Of a stretch of 64,000 nucleotides of DNA, positions 37,301 to 52,300 are shown in pieces (position 1 is the stretch's first letter; each line of letters begins with the position of its first letter). The stretch is from Forficula auricularia (Eukaryota; Arthropoda; Insecta; Dermaptera; Forficulidae). The DNA lies in the NCBI GenBank assembly GCA_024734495.1, contig JALMQS010000061.1, forward strand, positions 6,439,321-6,503,320. The letters run 5' to 3'. The position numbers and the translations under genes are program-made. The notes under the pieces are model-generated. The model was not told where the DNA came from, searched no databases, and saw only the letters and a program-made list of their open reading frames with translations.

Positions 37301-40300
37301 TAAGTTCACAAAAATAAAAGACAAGATGCTTGTTGACTAAAAATTATTATGTCTCTCTATTAATATTTTTGTTTGAGATATTACAAAATACCTATAATAT
37401 ATTAGTAGTATTAAATTACAATGTTCGACAAAAATTTCTCCCCCTAAACCTAACAATGGATTCCAGTAGAGTTTTATACACTGATTATCATGCAATTTCC
37501 CGATTTTTTACAACACGTTAGAGTTTTGAGATATTATCGGTCAAAACGACGAAAAATGCCATTTTTCGAATCCCATTAGTTATTAAACAGCAATATTTGA
37601 AATCAAAATATTTTATTGACGTAATAGAAAACAGCTTCTTCTTTGATTTTCAAATTACCATTTGCTTTTAGCTCAATTAGAACTCGAGTTATAACTAAAA
37701 AACTAAAACTACGTGATTATAAAGGATAATATACATAGATAAAAACATATGTTTTTTGGTTTTGGAACGAAGTGAACTTATGGGACGCCTCGGGGTGGTA
37801 CCCTAGTCTGTGAAAAGTGTCCGTAACGTTAAATAAAAACAAGCGAGCCAATGCTCATGCGCGCGCATCCACTCAGCCACTCTGGGGGCGGGGCCTCTGG
37901 CTTGCGCTCTGGTCGGGAATCGATGCTGTTCGATGTTGAATCTTTCGATTCAACAGGTATTATTTCATTACCCTCCTCTACCTCTCTGCTTCTATTTATC
38001 GAAATAATCCTCTTTAAAAATTTTATTAATTTAATAGACAGAATAATAGAATTCAATAAAATGGCATCGAATTCAGAGACAGAACATTCAGAACATTTCG
38101 TTATTCAGCAACAAATAACAAAGGTGTGCTTACTTAATTAATAAATAAATGAAAATGAAATGAAAATAAATAAAAGAATATTGCAATAATTCTACTAATT
38201 TATTTATTATATTTCCAGCTAATAGAAGAAAATAATCAATTAAAAAAAATCTACTAAAGGTAAGCGTTATATATTAATCGTGGGTGTATGTGTAAAATCC
38301 CCGTGAATCCCTAATTGATTTCATAACTAATTCCTATAATTTATTTATTTATTTAATTAATTGAATTTTATTATTTATTTATTCTATTTAAGGAAATAAA
38401 AATTAAAGAAGAAGAAAAAATTCCTTGGAATTTGATTTCCAACGAGGATTTGATGAATTATTATTAAAATATCTAAGATTATTTATTTATTTATTATTAG
38501 AGTATCTATTAGTTAGATATTTATATAATATACTGAGTAAAACATTGTATAAATTCATATACTGTTTTTTCTCAAATTCAAAAATATTTCCAAACAAGTT
38601 TGTTCAGTACCCACCTCTCCATCCCCTCCCTCGATTAGCACTCATGGATTTAATTTTAACATTTTTTTATTTTATTTTCTTTGAAGGAAAGAAATACGAA
38701 AAAAAAGCCGAGTACCAAAAAAGGTATCGGGAGCGTGAAAAAAAAAAACAAGGTACGGTATATAATTTATATACCGTATATTATATATATTATAATATTT
38801 TGCAGTGTAATTTTAAATACGACTGTAAAGTTAGTAGACATCAGACGAGAAATTAATGATTTTATAATCAATTTCAGTATCGGAGAAAAATATAAAAAAA
38901 AAAACAAGTAGGCAATATCAACAAGAGTATCGACAAAGAATAAAAAGAAAAAAATACAAAAGATCCAAGGTATGGTATGAAAATTATATACATTTTTAAT
39001 AAATTTATTATTACCATTAATAACTGTAATTAATTTTAGTACTTACTACTATCGATGCTGTTTTCTCGAGATATTTGGCAAAAATCGAATCACAAATATA
39101 TATATCTTATTTTAGTTACCATAAAGCTATAGTTTCTATGATAGAACATAATTAGGCTTAATTATTATTATTCATATAAATACCTGTTTCTTTTTGTATA
39201 TTATTATTATTATATATTATATATTTTTATAAATCATTGTAAATAAAATAAAGGTGTTAAGATAATTTTATAAAGTAGTTTCTTTGCTTTTTATCGATAA
39301 AAAAATCATAATAAAAAATGTATACCCGAATAATTATTTTTCTTTATACCTAGAATAGAACTTAAAATTAATATTTTTATAATAAGGAACTTCGTTCCTA
39401 TCCGGTGTCCTACGACACAGATCGACTTTTTAGTTATAACTCGAGTTCTAATTGAGGTAAAAACAAGTGGTAATTTGAAAATCAAAGAGGGAGCTGTTTT
39501 CTATTACGTCAACAAAATATTTTGATTTCAAATATTGATGTTTACTATAATATATTTAATGGGACTCGGAAATAGGTCAAAATGGCATTTTTCGTCATTT
39601 TGATCGATAATATTTCAAAAATCTGACGTGTTCTAAAAAATCGGGAAATTGCATGATAATCAGCGTATAAAACTCTACTGGTATCAAGTAAAGAAAATTT
39701 TTGAAAAAACTTTTAGAAACTTTTTAAAATTTATAATATAAAATACTAAATAGTAAGGAAATTACCCCTGTGAAATATTTCCCCATGAAAATTACAATGG
39801 AGAGGATATACTCTTCATAGAATTCGCCGACAATATGGCACTTGAAGAAGAAGAAGAAAAAGAAAAAGGTAGGTTTTACTGGAATCCTTTGTTAGGTTTA
39901 TGTGGTAATTTTTGTTTAATTTTTGTCGAACAGTGTTACCTACAGGGTTCAAGCAGCCAGAAAAAATAAAAATATCTCCAAAGTGGATGTTTCGATTTAA
40001 TTATTTATTAAATCTTTCTCAGGACTTCGGATTGTTACATCTTGGGATGTATATGTATATGTTTATATCATAAATAAATTATTACAAAAGCTTTGGCTTT
40101 GGAAATAGTTTTCTTTTTTCTGGCTGCCTGAACCCTGTAAGTAATCCCATTGAATCAAACTTCAGTCACATTTTTCATAATATATTAGTTGAACTAAGCT
40201 TTCGATTATAGTTCTTCAGCCAAAATGCCCATTTTTCTAGGTTTTAATTTTGAATTATAAATTCAGGTTTAACTCTGAGTTATACTTAAAATAAGCTGAC

Positions 40301-43300
40301 TTGTTCTGGTGTGGCCATCCACTTGACTTTACCATACAACCTGGCCCCTAAAATTATTTATAATCATGTAGGGAGGGGGGGGGGGTTAGTTTTTGCATTT
40401 TTATACTTCTGGTGTCTCACTGATTATGTATACAAAATTTGTTTGAGTTTGGTACAAAGAGCCTATATTTTTAATTTTTAACCCCCACCCCCCACCCCCC
40501 ACCCCCTTAATTCGATATGCACCAAAATCTAATCAGCTCTTAATCTCAATGGACCAAAACTACGTGTGAAATTTGGTTTCGATATTCACACTAGTTTTTG
40601 AGCTAGCTTGTCCACAAAAATTTGATAACGCATAGACTAACGGACAACCAGACAACCGGACGGACGTACAGACTAACAGACGTTTTGACAAAACAATTAT
40701 TATCTCGAAAAATATAATTTTTTCGATGTTCACTTATTAGAGCTTTTTTGTAGAGTGAAATGCCATGGTTTCGCTCAATTTTTCTAATCAAAATAGTTTC
40801 AGCCGTTTTTGAGATATTTCGAAAAAAAGAAGGAAAAAACCACTTTTTTCATGCACGATTACAATACTTGACCATACCCTGTATCGTAAAGTAAAAATCC
40901 TAAATGTTAAAATGAAACTTTGGCCTAGAATACGCCTTTTGTGAGTCTATATAGATTATAGATAGTCAAATTAAGTGATATTTCAAATACGTACTTAATG
41001 GGAATAGTATAAAATGATTTCGTATAAATGTAGGCGTTATACTATCTGTAACTTATGGTGACTTTGGTCTTAAGATGACGGTGGTGAGTTCTAACGGGAA
41101 AACAAAAATTAAGGAACTTCGCCGCAGTTGGAAATTTATAACTCGGCAGCCACACTTACTACCGCGTGCTTGACACCTCAAACAATTTGTAATTACGAGA
41201 TTTACAAAATCAAAAGGTGAAGTTAGTTAACTATCATTTTAAGGAAAAGGCTATAAGCGAATTAAGGGAAAAACTTTATTTATCAAAATATCGAATTATT
41301 TGCAAAGAAAATATTCAAAACAATAAAAGATTCGGGTATTAAAAGAAAGTGACCAAAATTTCTTGGGATTTCTAGCTATGTAAATAAAATTTTTCACGAC
41401 ATAAGATAAATCATAGAAGTATTCTATTTAAGAGCTCTCCGTGTCAAATAATATAATAATAAAGAAAAGGATTTTATTATTTAGGTTTAAAAAAAAAAAA
41501 AAATAATCTATGATAGAATAAGAAAAGTAAAGTCAACTCACCAGTTCTTTTTCGAGACGTTCTTTCCCTTTTTCAATGGCTTGTGCTTGCAAACGTTTTT
41601 CTTCCTCTTTTATAAAGAGCATTTTTTCTAAACTGATTTTATCAAATTCTATTTTACTAATATATTCTTGAACATGTATTTTTTCATCTTCGTACTAAAA
41701 TAATATTGAAATAGGAAATATAAAATTCGGGTGGCTTGAATAATCAAATAAATAAAATTTGACACTGTATAGTTGAAATAGGGAAAATAGTATAATAAAT
41801 TTAGTAGGTATATTGGATTTTTGTCTGTTTAAGTTTTGAAGTTAGAAAGCCTAATCTTCATTTTAGATTCTAGAGATATTATGCAATAGAAACAAACCCT
41901 ACAACCGATAATATCGAGTTATCATAATCCAGTGAGAATCAGAGACACTAAAATTCATGGGAGAAATTTAATTTGCTCGTTTTAGACATTTCTAAATATG
42001 AAGAAGCAAAAAAAAAAAAATGAATATTTTTGACTAATTTCAATTCTCTGAGTTCGCTCGCCCCCGAGTAGGAAAATATGCATAGACTTAATAATCAATA
42101 AAAAAATTGAATATATGTTAAATCTATAAATAAAAAGTGTATAGACAACTTACTTTTGAACATATTTCGTGAAGATGTTTTAGTTCTTGATCCCGGTTCC
42201 CTAATTTCAACCTACAACCTTGGATTTCCTCGAGGCTCGATGTATATAATATTTCAAGTTGTGCTATCTGGCCTTGCAATAAAGCTATAACATCGTGTCG
42301 ACTATGAGCAACCTCCTGTGCTTCAGCCAGTTCATATTTTAGACGATCCCCACGTTCCGATAATTCAGCGCAACATTCCTCAAGGCGTCCACGATCACGT
42401 GTTGCTTCTCGAAGTTGAGCTTGAAGAGCCGCATGTCGGGGAGTCTACCACACCAAATTTTTATATTACCTACTTATTTTATTTTTTACAATTGTGCCAA
42501 TGATTATGAAAGTGGTCTAAGTAAAAAATATACAAAAAATGATTTTTTTCATATTTTGTTTTCCATCCATTTAAGGAGGTTCTTTCGCGACAATTCACAC
42601 ACAAAGTTTTAGCCTCGTAACCACTCTATAAATATGAACGGTGCTAAAATTTTAGGTTATGTTTTTTAAAGTGACTGTACTTTTTACACTACTATATTCT
42701 CTTTATGAATGGATCGTTTCCAAGCCATTGATCTTATCTCCCCTCTAATAAAAATAATCGCCCAAATATGTTTTTTTTTATTTTTTATCAAAACTATGAG
42801 GTAAATAATTTCAATTTTTTTTAATTTACTCCGAATATATTATTCTAACAAATATTAGTTTTTCATCAAGATGGTGAAAGTCCTTCAATGAAAAAAAATA
42901 AAATAATGATCATTTTCCCACCCTTTCCCAATCTACTATATGTAAAAAATTTCATTTTTAATTGCAATTATTTCATGTTTGGTGTGGTAAATCGTCTTCA
43001 CATTTTAACAGTGTGTTTTAATGATTTATATTCCAAGTTTCGAAGACTTTCTGAATTTTTACGTTTGTGAAAGAACTACCTTAAACCAGGCCTGGCCAAC
43101 CTAAATCTCCCCATTGACGACCTAAACATTTCCAAGGACCTCACACAAATAAGAATAATTTTAATTATTTTCGAGGTCTGGCTTTAAAACGGATTTCGTA
43201 ATTAGTGATTTTTATTTAAGTTAATGCAAAGGTACACTGAAAGTGTTCAATTGGTGTAAATGTGAAAATAAACAATATTACAACCAGATGCGAAAAGAAA

Positions 43301-46300
43301 ACATGCATTGGCCCAACAACAAAATGTACCTATTTGATGGTAATAATCACAATTAAAAATCGTTTTAACTATCAAAATTACTATTATTATTATTTTATTT
43401 TAGTGATATTCACAAACATAAGATTTTAATATATAAAGCCTAATGATGCAACCCGCAATTCAGAGCGTTCGATTGGAATACATAACCTAGAACACACAGG
43501 CGAAGCTCCATCTTTTTAAGGTAAATAGTTTTAACCGAGTGGTGAACCGCGATTGGAATTAGGTGTACACCGTCTTTGGAATTATTTGGAATTACTTTGT
43601 AATTCATTAGATAATCTATTGTCTTCTACTTAGAAATGAAAGTGGAAGTGGAAGTAGGTGTACACGATTTTAGGTCGCGGTTCGCTCCTCGGTTTTAACT
43701 ATCAAAATTTTTAGTCAAGTCACATACAGCGAACAATATTTCGCCTCTTATTTTAAAATAACAAACAAATATCAATAGCTATTTCTCTCTCAGTGGGATT
43801 TTTGCATTTCATTTCATTTATTTTTAAATCAATTTCTCTTGTTGAAGTTTATTATTATTATTATTTATGTTATTCTTTGTTCAATTATAGGAAACGCTAT
43901 TTCTTTTAATTAATTTAATGCGATTTAAAATACATTCTGAAATATCGGATTTACTATTCGTACGTCATAATATATATGACAGCAAGCCGCACGTAAGGAC
44001 GCATGCGACCAGCCCTGATTTAAACTATATAGTAATAAGATATCGATTTTGCAAATTAGCATCAAATTGAACCGTTAAATGGATTTTTAGCTGTGTCAAT
44101 ATACACAATTCAAATCTTGTTTATTTGACAAAACTTACAATCACTGACTTAGATCACTTTCATAATCATCGGCACATTTGTTTATTTCTTTTCTTTCAGT
44201 TAGGGATAAAAAAAAGGAAAATATTAGTATTTTATTATAGCTAAAATGTTGAAGTATTACAATCATACAGGCATCTTAATTTGATATATTTTTAATATAT
44301 TTTATGTTTTAGTGTCCTCCGAGTTTAAAAAAAGTGGTTTATAAATTTTTTGTCGATTTCGGGGTTAGGTCGTATCTCTGGTCAAATTTTGATTGCGTGC
44401 TACCTCAAAATTCTATAAAAAATATCAAAATGAAATCCTATATGTATTTGTTTTATATTGAGATAAAAGAGCTTATTAGATTTTGGCAAATAAAGCATGC
44501 AAACTTAACGTATTATTTTTAAGATGTTTTCTATATAGGTAAACTTTTTTTTGAAGGTTTTGAAGCCTCATTTTTAATTAAAAATATTCATAAATAATTT
44601 TCTCGGCTAATTTTTAGTTTTGGGAAATTAAAAAAAAAGTGCGTGGATAAAGTGCTAATAAAAATTTTAAAATAGGGGATTCTAATATTAGTCAAAAACT
44701 CGACGTTCAAGATCTCATTAGTTATAAAATCAATTACTATCAATCCCGAAATCGTGGAATAAAAATTCGATCAATTCCTGAAAATCAGGGGCGTTAGTTA
44801 ACGAAGAAATAAATGTATTTATTTTTATAGAAGAATAGAGTTTGTTTTCCGATAACTTTTTGCCAAATGATTTCTTTGGTGAATTTGCAATTACATTACA
44901 TGTAATTATTAATTCTACATAACTTGAAGAAATATCATATCATCGTGATTTTCGCCATCCAATAGTTATTTATTCGTTATTGTATATAAATATAATTAAA
45001 ATTGCCCTAGGGAAAGGATCATGGTCTTAGTTTTTAAAGATGTATTTCCCTATAGAGAAAAAACTATAATTTTAACCTTTTTTTTGTCCAGTTGAAAATT
45101 CTCTTTATTAATTTTCAAATAGGAAAAACAAAATCAAAACTGAACTCTGACGTCACGCCATGGCGATTAATTCTGGGTGTGTGGTTTAGACTATAAATTT
45201 TTAATTTTCAATATTCTTAAAAACAAATAATACTCATTCAATATATTTGATTAAACTATCGATTGATATAAACATTTTACAATTTAATCTTATTGCTCAC
45301 ACTTTGAACTCTCACAGAGCTAATTTTAATAAATAATTTAAGGTAGTTGTTTCGCCACAATATTCGCAAAAAGTTTATGCTAGAGTATATAGAACAGACA
45401 ATAAAGATTCATAATTCATAAGCTCAAAACTTTTTGCTGTTTATGTACCACTACTAGCCAATCCCGTGCTTGTTTGACAAATTTGGCAACACTGTCCGAG
45501 CTTGTATATATTTTATCATATATTTTATCAGATATAGTACATTATAAAGAGAGATTTATAAAACAAAAAGTTCTTAATAAGCGATTGAAAGCTGTTGCGA
45601 CAATGGCTGAAGCGAAAAAACGTCAAAAAAATTACTAAAGTTAACACACTTTTTAGGTTAAATAAATCCGTTGTTGCCAGCTTGTTTTTAGTGTAAATTT
45701 TTCATTGTACATTTTTCATTATTTATTCATTATTATCTAAGAAACTGTGTTGTAACTATGAATTAAAATTTTCTTAAAAAATGTTTTAGTTATTGTTTAA
45801 TGTTGGTTTAGTTTTTTATAACAATGGTAAGAAGAGTTTCTTAATTATAATTAAAAATGTATCTAAACTTTCCGATATTCCATAGGTATAGTCCAATGTA
45901 TAAGAGTCTGAAAAACTCTATCTTTGGAATTTAATATCTCCGGAACTATATTGTTCATAAATTTCGTTTTGCCACCAATCGATGCAATCTGTCTAAATTT
46001 CAAAAAAATCCTAAGAAAGCCCATATGGTGAATCGAGTACCTTAAAAGATAAAGTTAAAATAATATCTTACTTTGAAAGAATAATTATGTTGAGGTGTTA
46101 ATTCGTTGTGAGAAAATCCACTCTCTCCATCGCTGATCAAATCCGGACTCTTTAATTCTGTAATAAAATTACTATGTGAATTTGATAACATTTTAAAATC
46201 AAATCATATACTTGGAATAAAGTTAAAAATTGATTGAACTGACGCTTATAAAATATGTGATTTAATAAATAACTATTGTTTAAGCAAAAATCGAAGGATT

Positions 46301-49300
46301 CAAAATAATATACCTCCTTCAATATCGGCTGAAATAGATGATAAATCAGGATGCTCTGGCGAAGAATGAACTCCACCTCCAAGTCCATTGCCGACAATTT
46401 CATCAACGCCTCTTATTTCCCCACTAGAAAAAGATTTAAATATTTTACCATTTGATTATAATTATCATAATATTTACTATTATTGGTAACATAAATATTT
46501 AAAAAAATGTAAATATTTTTTTTCTTTTTGATTTTTCTCAATCCATAAATTTTTTATAATATACCTAAATTTACAAGATGAATACCTATTATAAACCTAC
46601 CATTGATGAATTGAATCATTTGAAATTGCTTAAGGAACTAGAGAAAAAGGTCTCTATATATCTGTATAATATATTTATTTTTACTATATAGTACCAGTTC
46701 TCATATCTCTACCCCCATTTCTTTCTGTTAATAATATTTTTTTTTTTTTTTTATTTATTGTCACCGGGAACAAAGCCCATTTAGACAGCACATCAATAAA
46801 GTGTTAGTAGGGTTAGTGAGGGAGCCGAGTTTTAGCCGGTAGAAATTTTATATGCTTGCCAGGTTCAAACCCGGGCCTCCCACTTGAAAATCGTCATCAA
46901 CGATGCTGAAGCGGTGCCAGCGCCTTAACAAGCTTGGCCAACCCGACTCCCCTAAGGTAATATAATCATGGTAGAAAATGTTACAATTTAAGTTTAAAAT
47001 AAATAAATAATTTTATCATAAAAATGTATTTTAATTCAACACGATTGTTGTTTTCGAGATATGAAATATAAAATTTGAGTAAATTAACGCAGAGCTTTAA
47101 GGGTTGTCTGTGACATTAAATAAAAAATTAATTTATAGGTAAATATTTTATTTGTTGGATAATGACAAAGACTACCTTTTAAACTCTGTGCTAATTTAAT
47201 CAAATTTTACATTTTATATCTTGAAAAGGTTCAGTCAATCTTATTGGAATTTAAATACATATATTTTTCATCGATGATATCATACGATATATTTTTTTTG
47301 AAACCCAAAGTAACAATTTCTACCAGGTTCATATCATTTTAACTCAATCATCTTTTTTTTAATTAAATTTAAATAAAAAAATGGTCGAAAAGTGAAACAG
47401 TAGAAACAGTAGGTCACGTAATTCGATATACCTACCTACTGTACGCAAATTTTAATGATTTGACAATCTTTCGTAAGTGAACTATTTAAGCTAGAAAGTT
47501 AAAACTTGGCTTAGAGATGCATTTTATTTACAAACATGTGAGCCAAATTTCGACTTAGTTAATTAAAGTTGTTGGTTAGCTCCCCATATGACAATTCGAT
47601 ATTTTTTTATTTATTGCATTTTTAAATAGAACGATCTCAAGCTAGAAATCCTAAAATATAATGTTAGTTGTTTAAAAAAATACAAATTCTTTTGGATCAG
47701 TAAGTTTTCTACCACTTTGGGGCCCGAGTTCAAGTTCAAATAATATTACTGAATAATTTGATTTTCAATCTAGATAAAATTAGCAAAACCTAAAGTAGAT
47801 AATAAAGCACCTAAACTTCCTATTCAACTCTATTATAAACCGCAAACTTTAGAATCAGATGCTCAAAAACTTTCAAAAATAATAATTCAAAATAAAAAGC
47901 TTGTGGATCAAATCGCGAATATTCAGAGAAGAAAGGTATGTAAACTAGAGAGTAAACGAGTATGTTTGTTATTATACTAGTAGTAAAATATAAAATATAA
48001 TATTTTTCATTATATTAAGCCAAGTAAAGATTTTTGGATGAAAAACTGTTTAAAACATCCATCAAATTATAAAACTCGAATGGCTAAACTGATGAAGATT
48101 ACAAAAGAGAATTTTAATCTATGTAACATTATTCATAGGAAGGTGAGATATATGATATAATGATGTTTTTTTATTTTACTTTTTTGAATGAATAAAAATT
48201 ATATAACTTGATTCTAGCAAAGTACATATGCTTTAAAATTAATGTTGAAAGATTGGCATCAAAATGAAAAAAATATTCAGGCGAAATCTCGTTATCCATT
48301 ATTTTGGCATATAAAACAAGATGCCCTTGCCGAGCAGCGAGAGAAGCCATTGACGATAAGAATGTTTGGAAAAGAATCGGAAGCCAAAGTAGATTTTGAT
48401 ATAAATAGACCTAGGTCAATATAATTTTTTACACTATTTTTTACTTTACCATATGTGTTATGAGAAAGTTTTACAATAATGCTGAAAAAATTGGTCTTTT
48501 ACTTATTATTTTGGAATAATCCCAAAAAAGGCTACAATTATTTTGACAAAAAATTAATCAAAAACAGTTAGGCAAAACCCTCAAAAATTCTTTTATAAAG
48601 TAAACTAGGAAAAAGTAATATTTTTAGAGAAATTAATTTCTAGGGTTCCATAGAAAAATAAAATAAAACCCTATAAGTTTTTTATCTGTCAGTCTGTCAG
48701 AGCAAACTAAAGAAGATACAAACTTGAAATTTACTTTTTATTTTTTCTAATATCGAAAATCGTAATAAAAAATTATTTGGATGATTATTATTATTATTAT
48801 TTTTTTTTTGGGGGGGGGGGGGGTTGAATTTTTGTCTCGTCAAATATTTATATAGAAATACTTTTTTATTCAGGGTTTGTGAGGTTTCCTAAATAGATCT
48901 CATTAAGTATAGTTAAGCATCAATTTTTTTAAAATATAATTTTCTTTAAAATTTCGATGTAAGAGAACCCTTAACTGACCTTTTTTAGATAATTTTTGTA
49001 TCTATCGGCGTTCAGAAGTGATTTAACTTAAAATCTTGAAAAAATTCCAAGAATTTGTCCATTCTTTCCTTATCACCGCCAAATAATACTGAATTCGATA
49101 ACTCAAGTTTTTTGGAAGTTTAAGTTATGGTAGCCTTGCCATGTGAGTTCGACTCGCACTTGGCCGGCTTTTTCTAAATGTCTGTGTGGTTGTAGTACTA
49201 TGTTTGTGGGTTTGTGAGTAATCAAAATTTTTTTTTTTGGCTCTAGCTCAAAACTAATAACCAATAAGAATATCAAATCTAAATAACATATTTAATAAGA

Positions 49301-52300
49301 ATCGATTAGATTTGTTTGAATCGGAACCTGCGTAAATGACATTCACTCTTGATATTTTTCTAAAAATAATTAAAATCTTTTAAAATATCGTTTTTATGAT
49401 GTTCAGTATATATTAATTTTTTACAAATCAAAGTAGTTTTTTGAGATATTTTAAAAAAACTATCAAAAAGATCAGTTTATTCTGCATGATTATAATTACT
49501 AGATCTAATTGAGATTGATATCAAGAAATATAGGACTAAATTATTGAATAGTTATTATTGTAATTTTATTTTTTATAATGATATTGATGCAAGGAGATGT
49601 TGCACTAAAAAGGTACAACTTCTATCAGTACAGGCTGGAAAAGAAGATCTAGAAAGAAGAAGAAATTTCAGGGATTTGGCCGAAGTTGAAGTTATGCGGG
49701 CTTTGCCGAAAAGTCGGCCGGTGGAAGAGAGTTCCAGTTTCTAGAAGTCATAGGGATAAACAATTAGTATCTAATTCAACAGCTAAGGGATGTTGAATGT
49801 TTGAAAATCGTGTGTTTCTCACACTTCAAGCTTCAAATGGTCTTATTAATTTTATTTCGTCAGAACAAACTTCATGGTAGTAATTATAAATAAATTGACA
49901 CGTTCTGATGTGGCCATCCATTTGACTTTACCATACACTTCTGGTTGATTTTGATACAACCCCTAGATTTTTATTTTTTGACCCCCTCCCTAATTTTGGC
50001 ACCAGAAAAAAATACTTTCATTATTTTAAGTTGATTTTATAGTAAATTTCATTTTTCTTATTTTTTTTTAGTTTGAAAATATTATCATTTTATTGTAATT
50101 AGGTGTATACCGTCTTTGGAATTATGTGGAATTATTTTGGAATTCATTAGATAATGCCTCTTCATCTATTGTCTTCTACTTGGAAATGAAAGTGGAATTG
50201 GAAGTAGGTGTACACAATATTAGGTCGTGGTTCATCCCTCGTAACAGACTAACTAATAGACTAAAAGACATTTTGACAAAACAATTATTATCTCGAACAA
50301 TGTAATTTTTTCGATGTTCACTTATTAGGGCTTTTTTGTAGACCGAAATGCCATGGTTTCGCCCAATTTTTTTAACCGAAATAGTTTCAGCCGTTTTTTA
50401 GATATTTCGAAAAAAAAACACTTTTTTCATGCACGATTACAATACTACCCTGTATGGTAAAGTAAAAAGGGAAAGTGCGGAAACGGATCTTCAAGTTTTA
50501 TAAATAAACTTGAATAAAACTTTATATTAAAGATTTTCTTTACTAAAAAATAAATTTTTATTTTAGATGTTACTTTGATGTTATTTTAGAATCCAATTCT
50601 CAAAATCTTGGTCGGATTATTTTTGAATTATATGATGATTATTGTCCTAAAACAGTGAAAAATTTCCTTTCATTGTGCTCTGATGATGAGGAAAAGACAT
50701 ATCGCAATGTAAAAATACACTCATTCAAAGATACTAATGAAATATACATGTATATTTTACAATATGATTGCTTATAAATTCTAGTGTCCATTTCACATGA
50801 TTGTACGAGATGTGGTAATTGTGGGCGGTGATATAACTAAAGGCAACGGGAGTGGAGGTCTTAGTAGTTTTGGAGGAAATTTTGAAGACGAAAGTTTTGC
50901 GATATTACATAAGGGAGAAGGTATGAATTTACTCGAATTTTTATTTTTTGTTATCATGTTAAGAAATGTCCTAAAAGTGGAGATTATAATTTTCAAGCAT
51001 GTTTTTACTGTGTGTTTATTTGACTGTTTGGGTTCAGATATCCAAGATAACTCAATAACGGAAGTTGTGTAAAGTTCCTTTTGATGGCAAAATGTTTGTA
51101 TTTCCAAAACAAGAAGTGATTAGATTTTAAGATATTTAACTTAGAAATTTCCGGTTTAAAAATGCGGAAAAGAAGAGAAAATTGAATGGTCGTAGCTAAT
51201 GACCTGAAATTTGGCTTCCTTATTTGTCGTAATAAACTGCACTGTTTTTAAAAGTTTCGAATTTTTGGCTCATATTTTTTGCTGACTAAAAATTGCCAAA
51301 TCACTACTCATTCCCGCCAGCATATCGAGTCTTGAAACACTTTTAACTTTTTCTTTTTTTAAATTAAATTATAATTTTTATTAAGAAATATGGTCCCTAA
51401 CATAAAATGAATTCTGATTATAGATTACATATTTATTTAAGACGATTTATAATCATATTTTTTTAATAAAATATTTTATATTGTATATCCTTAATCTGTT
51501 AAAAAAATTTCCCAATTGTTTGGTACCAGCGTTTTTTAGAGCAATTTATTCCAGTTTTTTGTAGTTTTCTCAAAATTTCTCATAAACATCGTTGATTAAA
51601 AAAAATGAGTCAACACCTTCTAAAGCCATGAAAAAAGCTTAAAATCGTTAAATTTTTTGAAAAAATTTAAAATGTATTGGAATAAAGCACTTTATTCATT
51701 ATTTACTCTAATTCATGATTCTGTAATCGAGAAATATTTTACTGCTATAAAAAAATTCAATTGGATGTCAGATGAAAAAAAATCATGCATCCGATCAATT
51801 AGTATAAATATTGTTCTCTACATTTGATTTTGAGATCGCAACTATAATTTATAAAGTTACCTCACAGTGTATACCTACAACCCTAGGTGCACGAACCGGA
51901 CGTTCACTTAGCATTAGCGGTTATCTGGTTTTCCAAGGGTAGTATAATTTTAATTTTAATATAAAAAATGTATAGGTATGTTGTATTTTAGGTATTCTTA
52001 CAATGGCCAATAAAGGACCACACACTAATAACTCAATTTTCTATATAACCCTTACCGATTTGCCTTCCCTAGATGAGAAAAATGTTGCTTTTGGAAGAGT
52101 TTCCAAAGGGTTTGATACTTTATATAAGGTTTGTGATTTTTCGATTGTATATATTTTTCTGTCCTTGTATCTTATGAACATGAGAGTTCTTAATACATTA
52201 GATATAAATGGGGTTTATAAAAAAAATAATTATATATTCACAAACTGTTTAAAAAATATTCTATTATTTTTTCTCTTTATCTATATTGTTAATAAATTAT

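Noticed and set aside
38425..38856. 143-codon plus-strand open frame
   Set aside because: Most of it is AT-rich intron-like sequence (runs of F, I, L, Y). Only the end overlaps the lysine-rich block, which is better read as a separate exon with its own donor.
44334..44522. 62-codon plus-strand frame
   Set aside because: Low-complexity AT-rich text, no family match, no flanking exon.
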